From contig PEQM01000038.1 of the NCBI GenBank assembly GCA_002786205.1, positions 1 to 52,302 on the forward strand: a stretch of DNA of 52,302 bases. Reading direction: 5' to 3'. The first letter of the stretch is position 1. Each line of letters begins with the position of its first letter. Positions 39,401 to 46,727 of the stretch are shown here, in pieces. This DNA is from Legionella sp. (lineage in GTDB: Bacteria; Pseudomonadota; Gammaproteobacteria; Legionellales; Legionellaceae). A program made the translations under genes and the position numbers. A model generated the notes under the pieces. The model was given only the letters and a program-made list of their open reading frames with translations, was not told the DNA's origin and ran no database searches.

Positions 39401-39830
39401 TAATATGCAACGCCAAAAAAGCAAAACCATTAACCAGCGCGATAAGATCAGCACCAATATCATTCAATGCATTAACGAAAGGAACCAGATCTCGAAAAAA
39501 ATAGGGCCGTCTTTTTAATAAAACAAAGGGATCGCCACCTTGTTGTAGCACACAGGCCGAATACAGCTCAATAACATGTTGGTAAATCGCCCTTAATCGG
39601 TGTACAGAAGGACCTAACTGTGCGGGATTTCTAATCAGTGCAAGATGCTCTGGCGCCTGAACTAATTCTTTGACTTTCAATACTTGGGCGTACAACGACG
39701 GACTTTCCAAGAGTCCAGCCCCTCTTTGGCTCAAAGCAAACAAGGCATCAAAATCTTGCTGATACCGTTCAACATAACGCGCTGCTTCTGATTGAGGTTT
39801 TGCTTTTTTCTGCTTGTTTCCTGATGGCAT
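36453..39830 (-). CDS. Giant helical-repeat (TPR-type) protein of unknown function
   Basis: The protein has 1125 residues from the ATG at 39830, with a basic start (MPSGNKQKKAKPQSEAARYV) and no signal peptide or membrane segment. The first two thirds are alpha-helical without a motif I recognise. The C-terminal third (about 690-1060) reads as tandem TPRs, for example LAWAACCKALGQYQDALKAY, YIQ-like turns and YFKAITYSIKIKDLKRVQEY. It likely serves as a cytosolic scaffold. It is transcribed away from dotDCB with 192 bases between. The ribosome site is weak (TTGAG). A role in effector traffic or host interaction is possible but unsupported. Confidence 0.85.
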   Translation of the reverse strand: MPSGNKQKKAKPQSEAARYVERYQQDFDALFALSQRGAGLLESPSLYAQVLKVKELVQAPEHLALIRNPAQLGPSVHRLRAIYQHVIELYSACVLQQGGDPFVLLKRRPYFFRDLVPFVNALNDIGADLIALVNGFAFLALHITSSAESLAQYPQLETELALAQELFKKLKSAERSRDASLSSADYERIERDTHHMMNDLYMTVCRVRPDLKRLTAVIEFLEQTRQRGVHLLETEILGLCYIATTKYPDFAFLEQSIKNIIKMTNADESGRHLTLACNSLLSFYAALAKTFDSVKQGRVLSEEQCLGLLLSFNHIERFLSKKNIEIVPISLRQRALYSYQLFSVLFQHKNSLSNGVLKTLCTLAQSILKEKNDLDKTQQDEVVQKWFTLLAGNKVNISLSEIKAYYTAYATELLQGKDLLFDSLAAILAQAKEYSIDDYHFLLHELVLSPLRTAPQLYLLLQHFVGMSAADKRVVYADFIHLCRQHHELIALDVDLLQLLTQQLDEAFLVEAGQTVVLSNKANYRTWQAVYQRIVNEVTGQEYPLYWRKIAQAFAEVLQSEPVKNTTDFVNSAAVLDALWQEYQLFFQLINDALQKQLSVKLFIRRWTRLLKDGILATEQFIDIRHSCEQAILEQERQSKEIQVSHLEMTRARQMLESGSFDDLEQVNRWLHAPAKNIEWYLMKIRCLVKLEHYDEVLVWLPKTLSTFPGQQEKALYLAWAACCKALGQYQDALKAYQHVAHLERMGAEWRLTRMNMAYCHQQLGTPAHVEQAQTIYAALLANSLSARERIQVLHALAHCYMQNNQFTQAYELIAQLPSEAKTNALRGKWHFMQQHYSQAIGCYEAALADFSHLGWLKSLWQCYVFSAQFTGENKDKFYTRMGQHEEKTTGYLRLKVLLLMHDKEYEQALLQLDLMHQAAGKSLFTYVQRVLCYRALNRYQEAITLLTSYPDYYRNKLILKHLAVTYAMMDEQEKALHCFDYLLSEYPGYSEVYFKAITYSIKIKDLKRVQEYWHQCLEFIPAESPLRNKLAGLVTASSPRESLDTWLLQTDTEDGFDFKGDKKIESSLLHPLQSIGAHPDVITKCHRRSNALIDALDLALFKPEKTTPVATSDNSSVFVKSRPV

Positions 39831-39884
39831 TATGGTGATCTCAAAAGCGCATACCATATCACAAAATGAAGAAATAACAAGCAC

Positions 39885-39905
39885 AAAGGGCTTTTTTTGC
39901 CCTTT
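39885..39905. repeat. Stem-loop in the TPR-dotD spacer
   Basis: AAAGGGC (39885-39891) and GCCCTTT (39899-39905) flank seven T. It lies 117 bases before dotD, upstream of its likely promoter, and may insulate the two divergent genes. Confidence 0.4.
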
Positions 39906-39956
39906 AGTTTCAATTAAAAAGACACCCTCCTTTATCGGGACAAGACAAACTATGAC

Positions 39957-39985
39957 TTGACAAGGAACCGTGCTCCTGTTTCAAT
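39957..39985 (+). promoter_or_regulatory. Predicted promoter of dotDCB
   Basis: A perfect -35 hexamer TTGACA (39957-39962) is followed after 17 bases by TTCAAT (39980-39985, four of six consensus bases). The predicted transcript would begin about 30 bases before the dotD start. Confidence 0.6.
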
Positions 39986-40022
39986 CATACAGAATTGCTC
40001 CATTATCTTTTAAGTATCTTGA

Positions 40023-40505
40023 ATGAACACTAAAATTGTCATTATATGTCTTTTTTCTGCGCTGATTACAGGATGCCACGCGACCTTTAAAAAACCACCT
40101 ATGAATAATCCCAGCGATGATGCCTCTATCAAATTGGCTGAAGCAGCTGTCTCTGTTAGCGATTCGATGCTTGAAATGGCAAAAATAGAAAAAGTGATCA
40201 CCCCGCCGGGGAAAGACAATACGCTGACCATACCTAACGCATACAATTTACAAGTTCGTGCCAGTGTAGACTGGTCGGGTCCTATTGAAGAATTAACTGA
40301 GCGAATAGCCAAAGCAGCGCATTATAAAATGCGTGTTTTAGGTACTCAGCCTGCGATTCCTGTTCTTATCAGTTTAAGTATTAAAGATGACAGTTTGGCT
40401 GAAATTTTACGAAACATTGATTATCAGGCAGGAAAAAAAGCGGATATTCACGTTTATCCTAATAGCCAAATCGTTGAGCTGCGCTATGCTAAAACTTACT
40501 CCTAA
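40023..40505 (+). CDS. dotD: Dot/Icm outer-membrane lipoprotein DotD
   Basis: DotD is a 160-residue lipoprotein of the type IVB core complex that helps place DotH in the outer membrane. The signal ends with the lipobox LITGC (Cys18), and the C-terminal half (QVRASVDWSGPIEELTERIA through ADIHVYPNSQIVELRYA) is the N0-like secretin-type domain known for DotD. It is the first gene of dotDCB with a good promoter just upstream. The length matches the L. pneumophila protein closely. The ribosome site before ATG is poor. Confidence 0.95.
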   Translation: MNTKIVIICLFSALITGCHATFKKPPMNNPSDDASIKLAEAAVSVSDSMLEMAKIEKVITPPGKDNTLTIPNAYNLQVRASVDWSGPIEELTERIAKAAHYKMRVLGTQPAIPVLISLSIKDDSLAEILRNIDYQAGKKADIHVYPNSQIVELRYAKTYS

Positions 40506-41397
40506 TCTCCTGGCCTTGTCTTTTTCTTTTCTTTTAGTAAGCTGCGCTTCAAAAGGAAATATAGGCGATACTGATTCTTTAGCCGGCATTCAATCGATGT
40601 CCAGCCCTAAATACAGTCGCCAAAAAAAGCAAAAAGTCAGTAAAATTAGAGAAATGGCACTAAAAGAAACGGCTTTAAGCTTGGGCGCACAGTCTGGTCT
40701 GGCCTGGCGTGCAAAAATTATAGATGAAGCATTGGTAAAGCAAACACGCAATCTCGATACCATTTACGATTTTAATGCCTTGGTATTAGAACATAATGTA
40801 CTGCCGCCAGTTCTATTAGAAGGACGTCATACATTAAACCTTGCCGACACACAAAGCATTCGTGTTTCTGACCGCACGTATAAAGTAGCCAAGCAAGCAC
40901 GATTTATTACCACACCGCCAACCTGGCGTCAGTATTTGTGGATGGACTATACCAAACCGGAAGCCCCCAATCTGTTTCTGTTACCAAAAAATAAAATAGA
41001 AAAAGAAATCTGGTGTATTTATACGGCAAAAGGCTGGAAAAATGGTGTAGAGCAGGCTAATACTATATTGGAAGAAAGCCAGGCACGTCTTAAAGAAGAT
41101 TTTTCCGGTATGATTTTATATAGAAAATTACTGGCCATGAATATGGTCTCACCACCTTATGTCTCTCATACCGATTTAGGCGTCACCGGTGATGAATCTG
41201 AAATACGTATTGATGATCGTGTATTACGCATTACCGCCTTGCCTGCTCTTAATACCAACAGCGACCAATGGAGAGCGGCCGTTGCAAAGGATGAAAACGC
41301 TTTAGAACAATTAAGCCATATGGAAAAAGTAGCCAATCAATCACAAATTGTTATCACCAACAAAATATGGCAGCCTGTTATCACGCCAGTTAACTAA
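40486..41397 (+). CDS. dotC: Dot/Icm lipoprotein DotC
   Basis: DotC, 303 residues, is the second lipoprotein of the core complex; with DotD it targets DotH to the outer membrane. The signal sequence ends with the lipobox LLVSC (Cys20). Family-like segments include GAQSGLAWRAKIIDEALVKQ, NVLPPVLLEGRHTLNLADTQ and TPPTWRQYLWMDY. The ATG at 40486 overlaps the end of dotD by 20 bases; longer frames running further into dotD are not real starts. dotB follows after 12 bases. Confidence 0.95.
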   Translation: MLKLTPNLLALSFSFLLVSCASKGNIGDTDSLAGIQSMSSPKYSRQKKQKVSKIREMALKETALSLGAQSGLAWRAKIIDEALVKQTRNLDTIYDFNALVLEHNVLPPVLLEGRHTLNLADTQSIRVSDRTYKVAKQARFITTPPTWRQYLWMDYTKPEAPNLFLLPKNKIEKEIWCIYTAKGWKNGVEQANTILEESQARLKEDFSGMILYRKLLAMNMVSPPYVSHTDLGVTGDESEIRIDDRVLRITALPALNTNSDQWRAAVAKDENALEQLSHMEKVANQSQIVITNKIWQPVITPVN

Positions 41398-41409
41398 TAT
41401 GGTTTTAAA

Positions 41410-42540
41410 ATGACAAATATTTGCTTAATGCCTGATGAACCCACTCGATTTACGCCAGCTTTTATGGAAAAAATGTTGGAACATGCACAGCAACTGGATG
41501 CCTCAGACATCACCATACAAACGGGAGAACCTATTTATGCCGAAGTGTATGGCAGGCTGCTTAAAATCACTAATCGGCGTTTATCCAATACGGAATTGGG
41601 TGATTTAATTAATGCCATCTACGGCCCTAATGCCACCACTCAATTACTTTCCGGGCATGACATTGATACCCATTATGAATTTCGCCCTAACCGTGGCGTC
41701 CGCTTTCGCTATCGAGTCAATGGTACCGCATGCCTGGTCGAAGGACATGATGCCATTCAAATCACTTTAAGAACGATACCGACCACACCACCTCAACTGA
41801 GTACCATGAACCTGCCAGACAATGTACTGGAAGCCATCTCGCCTCAAGAAGGCATCGTTTTTATTACTGGAGCCACCGGCTCTGGCAAATCCACGCTGCT
41901 GGCATCGATCATTCGTGAATTAATAGAAAAAGAAGACTCTAATAGAAAAGTGCTAACCTATGAAGCACCTATTGAATTCGTTTATGATGAAATTGAAACC
42001 ATTTCTTCGGTAGTAAGCCAGTCTGAAATCCCTCGCCATTTACCTAATTTTGCTGATGGTGTGCGTAATGCGCTAAGAAGAAAGCCCCGCTTGATTATGG
42101 TGGGTGAGTGCCGTGATGCCGAGACCATTAGCGCGGCACTCGAAGCCGCCCTGACAGGTCACCCGGTATACACTACCTTACACACATCTGGTGTGGCTGA
42201 AACCATGCGACGTCTGGTCACCTCTTTCACCGGAGAAGAACGATTGGGGCGTACAGTTGATATTTTAGAAACCATCCGCCTTTGCATTTGGCAAAAATTA
42301 GTTCCTACCGTCGATGAAAAACGGGTGGCCCTAAGAGAATATCTGGTTTTTAATGAAGAAGTTCGCGATATTTTACTTGAAAGCGATCCGAATGAAATAA
42401 CCACGACGACCCGTAAACTAGTCCGTCAGCGAGGCCAGCTGATGACACAGGATGCAAAAATAAAATTTGAGCAAGGCATTATTAGCGAGCGCGTCTATAA
42501 ATTAATTATTGCTGGCGCAAAGGAATACCAACAAACCTAG
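41410..42540 (+). CDS. dotB: Dot/Icm secretion ATPase DotB
   Basis: DotB is the hexameric cytoplasmic AAA+ ATPase of the PilT/VirB11 type that powers the Dot/Icm channel. The 376-residue protein has Walker A GATGSGKST (154-162), the Asp box in VLTYEAPIEFVYDE, Walker B RLIMVGECRD (227-236, Glu233) and the His box HPVYTTLHTSGVAETMRRL. The N-terminal domain is PAS-like as in PilT. It closes the dotDCB operon. A hairpin about 50 bases downstream may end the transcript. Confidence 0.97.
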   Translation: MTNICLMPDEPTRFTPAFMEKMLEHAQQLDASDITIQTGEPIYAEVYGRLLKITNRRLSNTELGDLINAIYGPNATTQLLSGHDIDTHYEFRPNRGVRFRYRVNGTACLVEGHDAIQITLRTIPTTPPQLSTMNLPDNVLEAISPQEGIVFITGATGSGKSTLLASIIRELIEKEDSNRKVLTYEAPIEFVYDEIETISSVVSQSEIPRHLPNFADGVRNALRRKPRLIMVGECRDAETISAALEAALTGHPVYTTLHTSGVAETMRRLVTSFTGEERLGRTVDILETIRLCIWQKLVPTVDEKRVALREYLVFNEEVRDILLESDPNEITTTTRKLVRQRGQLMTQDAKIKFEQGIISERVYKLIIAGAKEYQQT

Positions 42541-42588
42541 CCCCCCCTCTATAATAGACATTCCTAAAAATTCAAGCAGCGTGCTTTA

Positions 42589-42617
42589 GCCAGAGCGTAT
42601 CCCCAAAGCGCTCTGGC
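42589..42617 (+). terminator. Hairpin downstream of dotB
   Basis: GCCAGAGCG (42589-42597) and CGCTCTGGC (42609-42617) form a perfect 9-bp stem. There is no T-tract, so it may be a Rho-assisted or processing structure. A smaller stem CATGACA/TGTCATG follows at 42673-42694. Confidence 0.45.
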
Positions 42618-42775
42618 ATGATTGATGAGGTATTTAGAATACGATCATTTAAATATCTGTAATAACTCTACACATGACAAAAAAACCTGTCATGTACAGA
42701 GCTGTAATAATGCAATCTATTTACATCATGTAACAATGTTATTATGCTGAAGCTTTATATTTTAAGGATTCAAGG

Positions 42776-43510
42776 ATGAAGCTTAAGTTATTATTCCTCA
42801 GTTTATTATCTATTCCTAGCTATGCCGGCACGATGGGCGATATACAAAAACCAGGTATTCTGTATGTAGCAACGTTTAGTATAGGTCCTACTTGGGCAAC
42901 ACCAGGACAGCAGCAAACTTTAAGCTTAACCCCAGAAATTGAAAAAACCTATACCGCTTACAAGCCGAGCAATACCTTAGCTGATGGCGAAGTATTTTTG
43001 GGCATTAAAAAAGATTTACCTTACAATCTGTTCACCCATGTAGGTATTGCAGGGGGATTAACCAGTCAGGCTGGACTTTCTGGCCAAGTTTGGGATGATG
43101 CAGACCCAAGTTTTAACAATTACATCTATGGTTATCATATTCAACAGGGACATGTGGCATTAAAAGCTAAAGTATTTAAAGATTTTCATTACAGCCTATT
43201 ACCTTGGGTTAGTGGGAGTGTCGGTGTTGGTTTTAATCGTGCCCATGGCTTTTATAATCAAGCCTTAATTTTTGAGGCTATACCGCAAAATAATTTCGGC
43301 GATCATACACAAACGAGTTTTACCTACACCGTCGGTGCTGGCCTGCAAACCATCATTAATTCAAATTGGCAGGCTGGTATTGGTTATGAGTTTGCGGATT
43401 GGGGGCAAAGTCATTTGAATCCAGCACTCGGTCAAACTCAAGGCACGGGCTTAAGTCTCAGTCATTTATACACCAATGGATTGATGTTTAATCTTACTTA
43501 TATTTCATAA
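42776..43510 (+). CDS. Predicted outer-membrane beta-barrel protein
   Basis: This is a 244-residue protein with a Sec signal peptide (LKLLFLSLLSIPSYA, cleavage near residue 18). The mature part alternates aromatic and polar residues in amphipathic strands (VFLGIKKDLPYNLFTHVGIA; TYTVGAGLQTIINSNWQAGI), typical of small beta-barrels of the OMP_b-brl type. It ends NLTYIS rather than with the usual aromatic residue. AAGGA lies seven bases before ATG. It begins a cluster of secreted proteins behind dotDCB. Function unknown. Confidence 0.8.
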   Translation: MKLKLLFLSLLSIPSYAGTMGDIQKPGILYVATFSIGPTWATPGQQQTLSLTPEIEKTYTAYKPSNTLADGEVFLGIKKDLPYNLFTHVGIAGGLTSQAGLSGQVWDDADPSFNNYIYGYHIQQGHVALKAKVFKDFHYSLLPWVSGSVGVGFNRAHGFYNQALIFEAIPQNNFGDHTQTSFTYTVGAGLQTIINSNWQAGIGYEFADWGQSHLNPALGQTQGTGLSLSHLYTNGLMFNLTYIS

Positions 43511-43515
43511 GGATA

Positions 43516-43876
43516 ATGATGATAAAAGGAATTTTAGTTTTAATGGGTTTCAGTGCTATCGCCTCTGCCGGAACTCCTGTATGTAGGTAATAATACCATT
43601 TCGATTTGCCCTTTTGAGGCGGATGGTTCATTTGGGGTTTGTACAGCGTCAACTGACCTAAATTTTGATGGAATAGTTAGCACATGGCTCAGTTAAGGTG
43701 AAACAATCCAGAAGGCAATCAGGTATAGTAGTTCAAATGACGTGTTACAGTAAAAAAGGAGCCCTTATTTTATTTTGGCCGTGAGTAGTAATAGAACTTT
43801 CACGAGCATAACCTTTGATGGAAAGCTTCCGTATAACAAAGCTAATGAGTCATTTATAATTTATAACAACCTATAA
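43516..43876 (+). pseudogene. Frameshifted remnant of a secreted beta-propeller-like protein
   Basis: A good start (TAAGGATAATG) opens with a signal peptide, MMIKGILVLMGFSAIASAG, and stops at the TAA at 43588. One base over, the frame continues LLYVGNNTISICPFEADGSF and GVCTASTDLNFDGIVSTWLS before another stop. The pattern 'YVGN..TI..CP...DGSFG.CT' is typical of repeats in secreted beta-propeller proteins. Further shifted pieces such as FILAVSSNRTFTSITFDGKL and YNKANESFIIYNN reach 43876. No intact frame is possible without several corrections, so the gene is dead or the assembly is faulty. The whole 43511-43968 gap is explained this way. Confidence 0.65.
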
Positions 43877-43968
43877 GCAGGCAAAATTTACCGGCAAGAT
43901 AAAAAAGTCTATTGTAAAAAAATAAAAATTCGTCATCATAGTCGCACGCAATAAAAATACATAAGGAT

Positions 43969-44748
43969 ATGTCCGTGCGAAATCATCGTTCTATTCATGC
44001 CATACATCCGTTCACTATGGCATGCAGCGCTCTGTTATTACTGTCTCTGTCTCCATCAAGCATGGCGGCTTCATACCAGGCCAGTGTCTACGGTGGCGGC
44101 ACCAGCACCACCTTTAACCATATAGGCCCGGTCACCTTCCTGGAAGAGACAGACACGCTTAACCCCACCAATACTCTGGCCACATCAGGAACCTGGGGAT
44201 TAGCTGCCGCTTTAAGAACCAATACCCTTCCTGAGGGCTTAAAAAAATGCATCGAAGAGGTGTCTTTTGGGCCTGAATTTTTCTATGTTAATGGCAATTC
44301 TACTGGCGATGTCTGGCAATACCAATTGCCAGAGATGAATAATTTGACTTATAAAATTTCTACTAGCAGCTACAGATTGTTAGCTACTAATGAAATTACC
44401 TTTAAACCCTTAGCGCCCAAGACCTTTCCTTTTTTTGCCTGGGGAATAGGATTTGCCGCCAATGAATCCTCTTATCAGGAATACCCCAGAGCCACATATG
44501 ATTCGCCCGGACTTAGTCTGGCGGCCAAAACCCAATATCAATTTGCCTATACTTTTGGTGGTGGCTTAAAAATTGATGTGTCTGACATCGCCCATACCAA
44601 TCATCCTGTTTTGCTTAGCTTTCGCTATTTGTATGCTCATCTGGGTTCTGCTGATGTGTCCAATCAATCCAGTACCGTGGTGACAACCCCTATTGAAGTT
44701 AATCTCTATACACAAACCTGGGTGGCTGGGCTAACTTATTTATTTTAA
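43969..44748 (+). CDS. Predicted outer-membrane beta-barrel protein
   Basis: This is a 259-residue protein with a long signal sequence (positively charged start, then MACSALLLLSLSPSSMAA) and a beta-barrel-like mature part ending in the aromatic TQTWVAGLTYLF, the classic outer-membrane C-terminal strand. Glycine-aromatic strand pairs (FPFFAWGIGFAANESSYQEY; QFAYTFGGGLKIDVSD) repeat. The ATG at 43969 is close to AAGGA; a GTG at 43975 has better spacing and may be the true start. It is 19 bases before the thaumatin-like gene and so probably in its operon. Confidence 0.8.
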   Translation: MSVRNHRSIHAIHPFTMACSALLLLSLSPSSMAASYQASVYGGGTSTTFNHIGPVTFLEETDTLNPTNTLATSGTWGLAAALRTNTLPEGLKKCIEEVSFGPEFFYVNGNSTGDVWQYQLPEMNNLTYKISTSSYRLLATNEITFKPLAPKTFPFFAWGIGFAANESSYQEYPRATYDSPGLSLAAKTQYQFAYTFGGGLKIDVSDIAHTNHPVLLSFRYLYAHLGSADVSNQSSTVVTTPIEVNLYTQTWVAGLTYLF

Positions 44749-44770
44749 TTTTTTGTAAGGATACTTCTTG

Positions 44771-46675
44771 ATGAAGCGTTTATTATTTTGTTTACTCGTT
44801 TTGCTCATACCCATCAGTTTTTTCCAGACAATCCATGCGGCAACGAACCCTTTTAGTATTGCACAAGGCACACCAGTACAAGCTATGGTGGCAGGCAGTT
44901 CTCAAGGCGTTCATTTTATCATCAGTAGCGCAGCACCTAAAAATACGCCGGTCGTAGTCACCTGTAGTTTCATTCCTGATGATCCCAGCGCACTGCAATA
45001 CTCCTTTAATAATGCAGGATGCGTTGCAGGGGTCGGTGTTTATAATGGTAATCCAGTAGACACTTTAGTCAGCTTTACTATTCCTGGCAATATAACAAGC
45101 ACTCAAAAAGGCAAATTAATCTTCAGGCAAACCAATGGCCGAGGCTATTCAACGACCATTCCTGTTAGCATAGCGGTTAAAGCCAACTCGCAACGGACTA
45201 TTACCGTTACCAATTATTGCACCAGGCCTAATGGGGCAGGAAAAAGCACAGGTAATGATATTGTGCTGGGTATTATTTCTTCTGCAACCCCGGCCAAAAA
45301 CCAATATACCTCTTATACATCATGCAGCAGTAATGCGGATTGCAGTATTTTTACCATTTACTCTACCTGTGTAGGTCTTGCCGCTGACGGCTCTTGTCCT
45401 GGTGGAAACTGTTATTGTGGCGGCGGAGCCTGCTCAAGAGACAGTGATTGTGTGAATTCACATTCCGGCACTTGTCAAAAAAATGCCTGTACTTATTGTG
45501 CAACAGACAGCAACTGTATGACCGGCTCATCTTGTAATACAACAGCCAACCTATGCTATTTTTCTTTCCCCACTCCCAGCAAATACCAGCTGAATGCCTA
45601 TACTTTTGGAGGCAGAGCTGATTCAGCCACCATTACCTTACCAGACCATACAGCCGCTACGGGCTTTACTCAAGTATTCAATGGCCGCATTAGCCCCAGG
45701 GTAGGCTGTACTCTCACTAATAGCGAATACTCCGATTGTAATGTCGCCGATTGTGGTACAACCACAGGCTCTGGTGCTTGCAACTTTGCCCGCAACGCCT
45801 TTGCCTCTCCTTATCCATTGGCTGAGTTTACCCTTATTGGCACAACACCGGACACCTATGATCTGTCCTTAGAAAGTGGGGCGACTGTTGCCATGTCCAT
45901 GTATCCTACTCCCGGCAGTGCCGCCTCACCCAATGCCTACGGTAATCCTTATATTTGTGGTCTGCCAGGGGCGACAGTGGAGGTGCAAACCAACAGTGGA
46001 CAACAAAACATCGGTAAAAGTACCTGGGCATTTAATCTGCCATCGTACTTAAATTCCCCGGTCTACCAATTACGCTGGGTAGATACAAGTAACGGAACAT
46101 CGTGTAGCAGCGATGCAACTTGTCAAAGTATAGACTCCTCCTACTATTGTGGCCTGACTAAAGCCAATGAAACAGGTGGAGGCACTACTACCTGTGGCAA
46201 ACCCCTGGGCTATTGGACTTTTGATCAGATTTGCACAGACAAGAGTACCTTTACTTTCAAAAATGCAAACAACGACACCATTGCTTCTTGTGGCACAGAT
46301 TATGGCTCTAATACCTACGCCGACTTACTGGCCTGCTCAGGGGCTGCGGCTGCCAGCTGCTATAATGAAGGCAGCAGTAATGCGGTTTGTGGCGGCTGTG
46401 CGAATTGGCAAGATTACAACATCATCGTCCCTACCAGTAAGTATATTGTTCCTCAATGCTCATACCCTAATACCTACTGGGTGGGTTCAAGCAAATTTGA
46501 TGCCCCCGGAGTATTACCTTTTGTGACCTGGCTAAAACAAGCCTGCACCAGCTGCTATGCTTATCCCTACGATGATAAAAGTTCGACCTTCACCTGTCCT
46601 GGCAATACAGGACAAAGTGCTGTGAACTATAACATCGATCTTTGTCCTGAAAACAAAGGCTTAACACCCGCTTAA
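44771..46675 (+). CDS. Secreted thaumatin-like domain protein with a cysteine-rich insert
   Basis: This protein has 634 residues from the ATG at 44771 (a TTG at 44768 is possible). A Sec signal peptide (LLFCLLVLLIPISFFQTIHA) leads. Residues about 26-140 look like an Ig-type beta domain. About 185-270 is very cysteine-rich (ADGSCPGGNCYCGGGACSRD; CTYCATDSNCMTGSSCN). The rest reads as thaumatin: FNGRISPRVGC, AEFTLIGTTPDTYDLSLESG and, near the end, CYAYPYDDKSSTFTC and VNYNIDLCPENKG, the thaumatin signature order with its acidic cleft residues. Thaumatins are chiefly plant and animal proteins, some with glucanase or membrane activity. Over 30 cysteines imply periplasmic or extracellular disulfides. 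Confidence 0.85.
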   Translation: MKRLLFCLLVLLIPISFFQTIHAATNPFSIAQGTPVQAMVAGSSQGVHFIISSAAPKNTPVVVTCSFIPDDPSALQYSFNNAGCVAGVGVYNGNPVDTLVSFTIPGNITSTQKGKLIFRQTNGRGYSTTIPVSIAVKANSQRTITVTNYCTRPNGAGKSTGNDIVLGIISSATPAKNQYTSYTSCSSNADCSIFTIYSTCVGLAADGSCPGGNCYCGGGACSRDSDCVNSHSGTCQKNACTYCATDSNCMTGSSCNTTANLCYFSFPTPSKYQLNAYTFGGRADSATITLPDHTAATGFTQVFNGRISPRVGCTLTNSEYSDCNVADCGTTTGSGACNFARNAFASPYPLAEFTLIGTTPDTYDLSLESGATVAMSMYPTPGSAASPNAYGNPYICGLPGATVEVQTNSGQQNIGKSTWAFNLPSYLNSPVYQLRWVDTSNGTSCSSDATCQSIDSSYYCGLTKANETGGGTTTCGKPLGYWTFDQICTDKSTFTFKNANNDTIASCGTDYGSNTYADLLACSGAAAASCYNEGSSNAVCGGCANWQDYNIIVPTSKYIVPQCSYPNTYWVGSSKFDAPGVLPFVTWLKQACTSCYAYPYDDKSSTFTCPGNTGQSAVNYNIDLCPENKGLTPA

Positions 46676-46686
46676 GCCGCTTTGAT

Positions 46687-46723
46687 AAAAGGCACAACTC
46701 ATTTTGAGCCCGTTGTGCCTTTT
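46687..46723. terminator. Bidirectional intrinsic terminator
   Basis: AAAAGGCACAA (46687-46697) pairs perfectly with TTGTGCCTTTT (46713-46723). The A- and T-rich flanks allow termination of the thaumatin-like gene and of the converging gene at 46728. Confidence 0.85.
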
Positions 46724-46727
46724 GTTC

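Noticed and set aside
40387-40485. Longer dotC start inside dotD
   Set aside because: It would remove the lipoprotein signal from the N-terminus; the ATG at 40486 gives the expected lipobox and length.
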